Assembly: GCA_020634495.1 (NCBI GenBank)
Contig: JACKBR010000036.1
Location: 1-49,466, forward strand
DNA from: Ardenticatenaceae bacterium
Lineage (GTDB): Bacteria > Chloroflexota > Anaerolineae > Promineifilales > Promineifilaceae
Reading direction: 5' to 3'
Length of the DNA stretch: 49,466 bases
A program made the position numbers and the translations under genes. The notes under the pieces are model-generated. The model was given only the letters and a program-made list of their open reading frames with translations. It did no database searches and was not told where the DNA came from. Position 1 is the first letter of the stretch. Every line of letters begins with the position of its first letter. This document shows positions 33,708 to 39,423 of the stretch, piece after piece.

Positions 33708-34172
33708 ATGATACAAACCCCCGTCACCCGCGAACTTGACCAGAAGCAAATTTCCTATGAACTGTTCACCCACGATGGCCCAGTGCGCTCATTGGAGCAG
33801 GCCGCCGCCGAGCGTAACCAGCAGCCAGAGCAGGTGGTGCGCAGTCTGCTATTCCGCCTGGCGCAGGATGAATTCCTCATGGTGCTGGTAGCCGGGCCGC
33901 AGCAGATCGACTGGAAGCAGCTGCGCCGCACGCTGGGCCAATCTCGCTTGACCATGGCCAAACCAGATGAGCTGCGCCGCGTGACGGGCTACGAAATGGG
34001 CGCGGTGGCTCCCTTTGGCCTGCCCACCCCTGTGCGCGTCCTGGTGGATCAATCGGTACTCAACCAGACGGAGATTTCATTGGGGAGTGGTGTGCGGGGA
34101 ACGGCCGTTATGCTGAAAACGGCCGCTTTGCTTAAAGCGCTGGGGGATGGCGTGGAGATTGTGTCCCTCTAA
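33708..34172 (+). CDS. YbaK/ProX-family aminoacyl-tRNA deacylase
   Basis: A 154-residue single-domain protein of the YbaK/EbsC/ProX fold, which clears mischarged tRNAs (Cys-tRNAPro or Ala-tRNAPro) in the cytosol. The fold is marked by EQAAAERNQQPEQVVRSLLF, the central VAPFGLPTPVRVLVD and the substrate loop SLGSGVRGTAVML. The lysine that YbaK proteins usually carry after the first helix (V-K-T/S-L) appears as Arg here (VVRSLLF), so activity or specificity may differ. It is the last plus-strand gene before a long minus-strand block. Confidence 0.87.
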   Translation: MIQTPVTRELDQKQISYELFTHDGPVRSLEQAAAERNQQPEQVVRSLLFRLAQDEFLMVLVAGPQQIDWKQLRRTLGQSRLTMAKPDELRRVTGYEMGAVAPFGLPTPVRVLVDQSVLNQTEISLGSGVRGTAVMLKTAALLKALGDGVEIVSL

Positions 34173-34204
34173 AGTCCGCTTCTTGCATTGCCAACTTACT
34201 AGCC

Positions 34205-34221
34205 AAGGACTGCCAGTCCTT
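34205..34221. repeat. 17-bp palindrome AAGGACTGCCAGTCCTT (REP-like)
   Basis: A perfect 8+1+8 palindrome that lies 9 nt past the stop of the transposase remnant. Its 15-bp core (AGGACTGCCAGTCCT) is the exact reverse complement of the core at 34597-34611. Confidence 0.8.
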
Positions 34222-34229
34222 GCTTCGCG

Positions 34230-34600
34230 TTAAAACCAATCATCCACAAGCAAAGGCTCAATTAGCCCTTCATCCCCATCGCGCAAATGCGCATCGGCCA
34301 GCGCGATCCGGTTGCCGAACCATTCCAGTACAGCTTCACGCTGCACCTGCGTTGGCTTTTCTGCCAGCAGTGCGTGGTAAGAAGACCAGGGCTATTCCCG
34401 AAAATCATCCACAAAGCCGTGCGTTTGGGGATTGCGGTGTTGCGGTGAATGTAGGTGATCAAGGTGGTGAAGTAGCGTTCGTCGTCTACCAGTTTACGCT
34501 TAAAAGGCTTCTCGAACAGGCTGCCTGTGTGATTATAGGCTTTATTGATCGCTTTGGTGTAGGTGCTGAAAAAGTTGCGGAATTGCTGGCTGACATAGGA
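34230..34600 (-). pseudogene. Remnant of a REP-associated tyrosine transposase (RAYT, IS200/Y1-like)
   Basis: The reading SQQFRNFFSTYTKAINKAYN, then GSLFEKPFKRKLVDDERYF and TTLITYIHRN matches the C-terminal half of RAYT/Y1 transposases. It then shifts frame: the match goes on in another frame as PQTHGFVDDFRE, hits a TAG, and continues PWSSYHALLAEKPTQVQRE ... LLVDDWF to a TAA at 34230. The N-terminal half, including the HUH motif and probably the catalytic Tyr context, is missing; the remnant stops at the palindrome 34597-34611. It therefore has a truncation, a frameshift and a nonsense codon and is dead. Similar palindromes at both ends fit the RAYT/REP association. Confidence 0.85.
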
Positions 34601-34611
34601 CTGGCAGTCCT
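34597..34611. repeat. 15-bp palindrome AGGACTGGCAGTCCT (REP-like, inverted partner)
   Basis: Perfect 7+1+7 palindrome. It marks the truncated end of the transposase remnant and touches the stop codon of the Nudix-like gene (TAA at 34613-34611). Confidence 0.8.
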
Positions 34612-35078
34612 TACAGCTTCTGTTGCAATTTGCCAGCCTGGACGGCCTCGTAGCCAAACTGGAACTGCTCCCGCTGGAGGTCGGCCAGGGGCACCCATTC
34701 GGTCTGGCTGGCATCTTCAGATTCGGTCAGGGCGGTGGCGGCGGTTAACGGCCGTTCCAAGCCATAATACATTGCCGAAAGCTTCCAGGCGCGGCGTTCC
34801 TCATCCAAAAAGTATTGATCCTCCACAAAGAGCAGCGAGCCGATGACGGGCGTCAGGCCGATGATTTGCCGGATGTAATGGCGGATGACCTGGGTGGGCG
34901 TGTCGCTGGCGCTAAGCATAACGCCGGGGGGATACCACAAACCGGTTTGCGGCCGTTTTTGCAGCAAAACCTGGCTGTTTTCAATGAAAATGCCGTAAAC
35001 TGCCGGGCGAAAACTGATCGACTCTGCGGCTACCGGAACCGCATTGCCGTGAATATCGGAACAAATAATGGTGGCCAT
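34611..35078 (-). CDS. Nudix-fold protein with a degenerate Nudix box
   Basis: The 155 residues show the Nudix fold: PAVYGIFIENSQVLLQKRP, GLWYPPGVMLSASDTPTQVI, IIGLTP and a late TEWVPLADLQ. Aligned with the Nudix box (G-x5-E-x7-REUxEExGU) the catalytic glutamates are gone: HYIRQIIGL stands where REVREEIGL is expected. Diphosphate hydrolysis is therefore unlikely unless other residues take over. A binding or regulatory role is possible. Its 3' end abuts a REP-like palindrome, and its start is 13 nt from nusB, so it sits at the end of that operon. Confidence 0.75.
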   Translation of the reverse strand: MATIICSDIHGNAVPVAAESISFRPAVYGIFIENSQVLLQKRPQTGLWYPPGVMLSASDTPTQVIRHYIRQIIGLTPVIGSLLFVEDQYFLDEERRAWKLSAMYYGLERPLTAATALTESEDASQTEWVPLADLQREQFQFGYEAVQAGKLQQKL

Positions 35079-35091
35079 GAGTTAGATAACG

Positions 35092-35535
35092 TTATTCGGG
35101 AACGGGGAGGGGTAAAAATTGCGCTTTCAATTGAGGAATATGATCAGCCAATGTGCCCAGCACGCCATTAATAAAGCGAGGGGCGCTGTCTGAACCATAC
35201 GTTTTGGCCAGCTCAACCGCTTCGTTAATAGCGACCTTTACCGGCGTTTCTGCTTCAATTAGAAATTCAAAAATGGCGATTCGGAGAATATTGCGGTCAA
35301 TCACGGCCATCTGCTCAAGTGGCCATTCGGGGGCGTACTTAGCAATGAGGGTGTCCATTTCCTCCTGATGTTGGATGACACCCTGGATAAGTCGAGACGC
35401 AAACTCAACGCCCGTTTTCTCCATCGGGTTATCTAGGAGCCGCCGCTCTAGAACCTCGCCCGGTGGGTGATTGGCAATATCGTATTCGTAAAGCGTTTCC
35501 AGTGTTACGCGCCTGGCGCGACGTCTTGTCTTCAT
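35092..35535 (-). CDS. nusB: Transcription antitermination factor NusB
   Basis: A 147-residue all-helical NusB, which with NusE (S10) binds boxA RNA and supports antitermination of rRNA operons. Typical segments are [17 protein letters not shown] (RNA-binding N-terminal arm), [19 protein letters not shown] and [17 protein letters not shown] with [12 protein letters not shown]. It follows an Asp23-family gene by 46 nt, the same pairing (yqhY-nusB) as in Firmicutes. Confidence 0.95.
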   Translation of the reverse strand: MKTRRRARRVTLETLYEYDIANHPPGEVLERRLLDNPMEKTGVEFASRLIQGVIQHQEEMDTLIAKYAPEWPLEQMAVIDRNILRIAIFEFLIEAETPVKVAINEAVELAKTYGSDSAPRFINGVLGTLADHIPQLKAQFLPLPVPE

Positions 35536-35581
35536 AATTAGCAGACGAAATGACCGATTTTCAGGAAGCTAGAGGTCGATG

Positions 35582-35947
35582 TCAACTGATTGATTCTTCC
35601 TGAATATAGACAACATCTTCAACATGCACGTTGACAGCTTCAACAGAAATTCCAACCATTGTGTCCACCGCTTCGGCTACGGCCGTTTGCAGGCGTTTGC
35701 TGGTCTCCATAATGTTCACGTGCGGACTCATTATAACGTAAATATCAAATTTAACCTTATTATCATTAGTTAAATCAAGCAAAACCCCCGTCTGCCGCGA
35801 TTCCCGACGAAACAGTCGAGCTACATCAGCAGGTATCGGAGACATCTTGGCTACCCCTTCAACCCGCAACGTGGCATAATGTGCAATCGTTACCAGAACT
35901 TCCGGGGCAACTTCAATACGGCCGATGCTTTCTTGTACGTTATCCAT
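35582..35947 (-). CDS. Asp23/Gls24-family protein (YqhY-like)
   Basis: About 121 residues of the Asp23 domain (IEVAPEVLVTIAHYATLRVEGV, then DIYVIMSPHVNIMETSKRLQ and VEAVNVHVEDV). ATG 35947 follows GGGAG, so the eight codons upstream are not used. These proteins tie membrane lipid state and envelope stress together in Gram-positives. Adjacency to nusB on one side and fabG on the other matches the yqhY context. A second family member sits beside fakA at 44842. Confidence 0.88.
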   Translation of the reverse strand: MDNVQESIGRIEVAPEVLVTIAHYATLRVEGVAKMSPIPADVARLFRRESRQTGVLLDLTNDNKVKFDIYVIMSPHVNIMETSKRLQTAVAEAVDTMVGISVEAVNVHVEDVVYIQEESIS

Positions 35948-35995
35948 TATTGTTTGCTCCCTAATTGTGCGCAATAGGTACCTGGTCTCGTTAGA

Positions 35996-36745
35996 CTACA
36001 TGGCAATGCCGCCATCCACGCTAATAACCTGACCTGTAATGTAACCTGCTTTGTCTGACGCTAAAAATGATACCAGATAAGCCACCTCAGGCAATTGTCC
36101 CCAGCGTCCCAGAGGAATCAATTTTTTAGATTCGTTTACCATAGCCTCATCCAGCACTTCCGTAAGCGCCGTTGGGAAAAAGCCGGGGGTGATGACATTC
36201 ACCGTAATGTCGCGAGAGCCTATTTCCTTAGCCAATGATTTGGAAAACCCGATAATCCCTGCTTTGGACGCAGCGTAATTGGTTTGCCCCGCCTGGCCAA
36301 TGAGCGCCACCACTGAGGAAATGTTGATGATCCGACCACCCTGCTTACGGCGCATCATAGGCCGAACGGCCGCTTTGCAGCAGTTAAATACGCTTTTCAG
36401 GTTCGTATCAATCACCGTGTCCCACTGATCTTCCTTCATCATGGGCAGCAGCGTGTCTCGCGTTGTCCCCGCGTTGTTCACCAGAATGTCAAGCTGGCCA
36501 TACGTGTCAATGGCGGTCTTGATGAGTTCTTGAGCCGCATCAAATTGGGAAACGTCAGCCTGAACGGCCGTTGCTTCACCACCATTTGCCTGAATCGCAG
36601 CCACAACTTCCTCTGCCGCTCCGCTGCTGGCATTGTAATTAATAACCACCTTTGCCCCGTGCCCTGCCAAATCCTCGGCAATCGCCCGGCCAATGCCGCG
36701 AGAGGCTCCCGTAACCACTGCCACCTTTCCTGCTAACAAAGACAC
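35996..36745 (-). CDS. fabG: 3-oxoacyl-[ACP] reductase
   Basis: The 249-residue short-chain dehydrogenase carries the NADPH loop TGASRGIGRAIAEDLA (residues ~13-28), NNAGTT (~91), catalytic Ser in ISSVVALIGQAGQTNYAASKAG with the Y-x3-K pair (~154-158), and the family end GYITGQVISVDGGIAM. It reduces 3-ketoacyl-ACP in fatty-acid elongation. GTG start with GGAGG 8 nt upstream. It follows fabD by 66 nt, and that spacer holds an inverted CCGCAAAG/CTTTGCGG repeat. Confidence 0.95.
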   Translation of the reverse strand: MSLLAGKVAVVTGASRGIGRAIAEDLAGHGAKVVINYNASSGAAEEVVAAIQANGGEATAVQADVSQFDAAQELIKTAIDTYGQLDILVNNAGTTRDTLLPMMKEDQWDTVIDTNLKSVFNCCKAAVRPMMRRKQGGRIINISSVVALIGQAGQTNYAASKAGIIGFSKSLAKEIGSRDITVNVITPGFFPTALTEVLDEAMVNESKKLIPLGRWGQLPEVAYLVSFLASDKAGYITGQVISVDGGIAM

Positions 36746-36775
36746 AACACTTCCTCCAGTTTTTCACCGCCAGGG

Positions 36776-36809
36776 CCGCAAAGAGTGTTTTACTTTGCGT
36801 GCTTTGCGG
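36776..36809. repeat. Inverted repeat CCGCAAAG / CTTTGCGG in the fabD-fabG spacer
   Basis: An 8-bp stem with an 18-nt loop that contains a third copy of the word (ACTTTGCGTG). The same CGCAAAGGCGC word family occurs at 541-556, 10518-10535 and 47422-47470. Confidence 0.55.
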
Positions 36810-36811
36810 TT

Positions 36812-37726
36812 TTACAGATTTTCGCCAAACGTTAGTTTTACCCGGCTGGCTTTGCGGTCGATACGCTTCATAAAGCTGAGCAGCGTATCGCCAGGGCCAA
36901 CTTCTACAAATGTGTCTACCCCTTGCCCCAGCAAAAAATTCATCGAATCGGTCCAGGCCACCCCAGCAGTAAGCTGGGCCTTGAGCTCATCCCGAATTTG
37001 GTCTGGAGTGGTAAGGGGTTGGGCCGTAACATTGCCAATCACGGGCACCTGGGGCGCTTGGATGGGAGTGGCATCTACCGCCTGGGCAAATGCTTCTGCG
37101 GCAGAGGCCATCAGCTTGGAGTGGGCGGCAATGGTGATGGGCAGTTTAACCACTTTACGTGCCTTGGCGGCTTCAGCCAGCGCCATTGCCCGGGTGATCG
37201 CCTCTTCATCCCCAGAAATGACAACCTGTCCGGGGCAATTATCGTTGGCCACCTGCACAGAACGGCCGTTTCCCTCACTGGCTTGCTCACAAATAGCTTG
37301 CACCGTTGGCATGTCCAAAGCCAAAATAGCGGCCATTGCCCCCGGCTCTTTTTCGCCAGCCGCCTTCATCAGCTCGCCGCGCTGGCGCACCAGCCGCAGC
37401 CCATCGGCAAAAGAAAGCGCACCAGCCGCTGCCAGCGCCGAAAGCTCGCCCAAACTGTGCCCGGCTACATAATCCGGCATGGCCCAACCCTGGGTCTGCA
37501 TCCGCTGCCACATGGCCAAACTGGTCACAAACAGGGCAGGCTGTTGGTTAACCGTGTCCGTCAGGGCATCCTCTGGCCCTTCAAAACAAAGCGCTGATAG
37601 AGCAAAGCCCAACTGGTCATCTGCTTGATCAAAAACAGCACGCGCTTCCGGGGTGTTCTGGTAAAGTTCCAACCCCATGCCCACGTGCTGTGACCCTTGT
37701 CCAGGGAAAAGATATGCACTACTCAC
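36812..37726 (-). CDS. fabD: Malonyl-CoA:ACP transacylase
   Basis: A 304-residue FabD that loads malonyl groups onto ACP. The oxyanion-hole motif is LFPGQGSQHVGMG (residues 6-18). The nucleophilic serine is in VAGHSLGELSALAAAG (~93-97), the malonate-binding Arg follows in LRLVRQRGELM, and the catalytic His lies in ITIAAHSKLM (~200). The start is GTG (GGA 9 nt upstream). It is downstream of rpmF and upstream of fabG, a common order, but fabH, plsX and acpP are absent here. Confidence 0.95.
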   Translation of the reverse strand: MSSAYLFPGQGSQHVGMGLELYQNTPEARAVFDQADDQLGFALSALCFEGPEDALTDTVNQQPALFVTSLAMWQRMQTQGWAMPDYVAGHSLGELSALAAAGALSFADGLRLVRQRGELMKAAGEKEPGAMAAILALDMPTVQAICEQASEGNGRSVQVANDNCPGQVVISGDEEAITRAMALAEAAKARKVVKLPITIAAHSKLMASAAEAFAQAVDATPIQAPQVPVIGNVTAQPLTTPDQIRDELKAQLTAGVAWTDSMNFLLGQGVDTFVEVGPGDTLLSFMKRIDRKASRVKLTFGENL

Positions 37727-37849
37727 TTGCTAATGTCCAAAATAAATGAGGGTGTGTAAAAGCGGGAACGTTCTTGAAAGAAAATGAAAGACCCATTTGC
37801 CCACCTTTACTAAAAATAACCAGCCAAATGGCCTCGGCTTTCTGCCAGT

Positions 37850-37884
37850 TACAAAAAAAGAGAAAGGCCGTGAAATACGGCCTT
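37850..37884 (-). terminator. Intrinsic terminator after rpmF
   Basis: On the minus strand AAGGCCGT-atttc-ACGGCCTT is followed by TTCTC and seven T's. It separates rpmF from fabD, so fabD/fabG expression needs read-through or its own promoter. Confidence 0.85.
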
Positions 37885-37895
37885 GGTTCTCATCT

Positions 37896-38081
37896 TTACG
37901 CTTCGGCTTCCGGTAAAACCTGGCGGCCATTGTATTTGCCGCACCCCAGGCAAACATGGTGGGAGCGCTTCATCTTGCCGCAATCTGGGCATTCCACCAG
38001 GTGAAATGTTTTAATTGCGTCGTGCGCCCGCCGACGATCCCGGCGTGATTTAGAAATTCTTCGCTTTGGTACAGCACCCAT
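37896..38081 (-). CDS. rpmF: 50S ribosomal protein L32
   Basis: 61 residues, the usual size of L32. The basic N-terminus (GAVPKRRISKSRRDRRR) and the zinc-ribbon form with CPDC and CLGC (residues ~32-47) are diagnostic. GAGAGGA precedes the ATG. The position before fabD and fabG follows the conserved rpmF-fab arrangement. It has a consensus promoter and a terminator-like hairpin in its leader. Confidence 0.97.
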   Translation of the reverse strand: MGAVPKRRISKSRRDRRRAHDAIKTFHLVECPDCGKMKRSHHVCLGCGKYNGRQVLPEAEA

Positions 38082-38135
38082 GACAACATCCTCTCTGAAC
38101 TAGTTTCAGGCACATAGCCTGCCATCTGCTAAATT

Positions 38136-38162
38136 ACAAAAAACAAGCGGCAAATTCGCCGC
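38136..38162 (-). promoter_or_regulatory. Terminator-like hairpin in the rpmF leader (possible attenuator)
   Basis: On the minus strand GCGGC-gaattt-GCCGC is followed by TTGTTTTTTG, directly after the expected transcription start. It lies 55 nt before the rpmF ATG. Ribosomal protein genes are often controlled through such leaders; the exact mechanism is not visible. Confidence 0.5.
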
Positions 38163-38170
38163 GACTGGCA

Positions 38171-38198
38171 ATTATAGCCTTCGCTGCCAGAGTGTCAA
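38171..38198 (-). promoter_or_regulatory. Consensus promoter for rpmF (TTGACA-16-TATAAT)
   Basis: Both hexamers match the housekeeping consensus fully on the minus strand (TTGACA 38198-38193, TATAAT 38176-38171), 90 nt before rpmF. The -35 box touches the terminator of the coiled-coil gene upstream. Confidence 0.85.
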
Positions 38199-38231
38199 GA
38201 AAAATACGGCCGTTGCCCAACGGCCTGTATT
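38198..38231 (-). terminator. Intrinsic terminator of the coiled-coil gene, built on an ACGGCCGT palindrome
   Basis: On the minus strand AATACAGGCCGTT and AACGGCCGTATT pair with one bulge around a 3-nt loop, followed by TTTTTC. It ends 8 nt from the stop of the upstream gene and runs into the rpmF -35 box. Confidence 0.75.
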
Positions 38232-38238
38232 CGAGAGC

Positions 38239-38712
38239 TTAATCCGCTCCCTGAGCAGTGGACGAAGCTTGCTCCCGCTCAACTTTATTCAAGCCATTGC
38301 GCACCACAGACAAGGAACGCAGCAAATCCTCTTCCAGCTTCACCAGCACTTCCATCACATAGGCATCTGCATCGTGGCGCAGCGCATCGGCATCGCGGCG
38401 GGCCCGTTCCAAAATATTGTCGGCCCGCTGCTGGGACGACATCGTGATGGCATCCCGCTTAACCAGCTCGCCCGCTTCCTGCTTGGCTAGTTCGCGGATG
38501 CGTTCCGCTTCTTCCTTGGCCTGAGCCAAAATGCGGTCTTTTTCTGCTTCAATGCGGTTGGCCCGCTTCACTTCTTCAGGGACAGCAACCCGCATTTGGT
38601 CAATAATGCCAAAAATGCGGTCTTCATTCACAATCAAGTTGGCGCTGAGCGGTATCCGCGGGCTGTCGTTGAGAGCTTGTTCCAGTCGATCGACCAAATG
38701 TTGAATGTCCAT
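38239..38712 (-). CDS. Coiled-coil protein next to coaD, unknown function
   Basis: The 157 residues are mostly one long charged helix (VKRANRIEAEKDRILAQAK, EEAERIRELAKQEAGELVKR) like the stalk subunits b/E of rotary ATPases or DivIVA, without a membrane segment. The C-terminus is VKLEEDLLRSLSVVRNGLNKV. A gene of this type often stands between coaD and rpmF in Gram-positive-like genomes. No activity is known to me. It is 73 nt after coaD, followed by a strong terminator. Confidence 0.75.
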   Translation of the reverse strand: MDIQHLVDRLEQALNDSPRIPLSANLIVNEDRIFGIIDQMRVAVPEEVKRANRIEAEKDRILAQAKEEAERIRELAKQEAGELVKRDAITMSSQQRADNILERARRDADALRHDADAYVMEVLVKLEEDLLRSLSVVRNGLNKVEREQASSTAQGAD

Positions 38713-38785
38713 ACGTTATCCCATTTTTTCTTTATGAAGAAGCGTTCACTTGACACATACCAGGAATATTATAGTAGTTAAACAA

Positions 38786-39319
38786 TTAATCACGCAATGG
38801 CACGGGCCGATTGAACGAGTCTGCATCTTTGCCGTTGAACCGTTTATAAAGCGCTTCGGCCACGTTGGGCGGCACCATGCTGCTAACATCGCCACCCAGC
38901 GAGGCGATCTCTCGCACGGTTGTCCCACTCAAAAAAGTATGATCTTCGTGGGTGATCAGGCTAATTGTTTCAATTTCTGGAGCCAGGCGCTTATTGGCCA
39001 ACGCCAGCCGGAACTCAAATTCAAAATCAGAGAAGACGCGCAGACCACGCACAAATACCTTGGCATCCATGATGCGGGCAAAATCTACGGCTAAGCCACT
39101 AAAACTGGTGACAACGATGTTGTCTGGCCGGTTGCCTTCCAGCGCCTCTTCGATCATGTTAACGCGCTCATCTACTGAAAACAGGAGCGATTTTGTGGGG
39201 ATTTTATGGTCATAAACAGCGACGATGAGCTTTTCGAAGAGACCCGCGCCGCGTGTCATCAAGTCCAGGTGGCCATAATGAACCGGGTCAAAGGTGCCTG
39301 TGTAAAGTGCTGTAATCAA
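38786..39319 (-). CDS. coaD: Pantetheine-phosphate adenylyltransferase (CoA synthesis)
   Basis: A 177-residue PPAT that adenylates 4'-phosphopantetheine, the step before the final kinase of CoA synthesis. The nucleotidyltransferase motif is YTGTFDPVHYGHLDL (residues 6-20) and the C-terminal signature is FLSGTTVREIASLGGDVSSMVPP. FVRGLRVFSDFEFEFRLAL is also typical. It starts with TTG after AGGAG. In many genomes rsmD separates recG and coaD; here only a 104-nt spacer with an inverted repeat does. Confidence 0.96.
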   Translation of the reverse strand: MITALYTGTFDPVHYGHLDLMTRGAGLFEKLIVAVYDHKIPTKSLLFSVDERVNMIEEALEGNRPDNIVVTSFSGLAVDFARIMDAKVFVRGLRVFSDFEFEFRLALANKRLAPEIETISLITHEDHTFLSGTTVREIASLGGDVSSMVPPNVAEALYKRFNGKDADSFNRPVPLRD

Positions 39320-39355
39320 ATGATTGCTCCTATGAGAGATAGAGTCTAAACGGAA

Positions 39356-39411
39356 AACCTCCCGCAGGTTTTACCTGTAACCAAATTCTTGGCTGAAACC
39401 TGCGGGAGGTT
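39356..39411. repeat. REPIN-like inverted repeat AACCTCCCGCAGGTT, copy 1
   Basis: 15-bp perfect arms (39356-39370 and 39397-39411) around 26 nt, lying between recG and coaD. Each arm is itself palindromic (AACCT...AGGTT). Copy 2 at 42960-43015 has identical arms and an equally long but unrelated spacer. Confidence 0.85.
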
Positions 39412-39423
39412 GGTGTGCAACGA

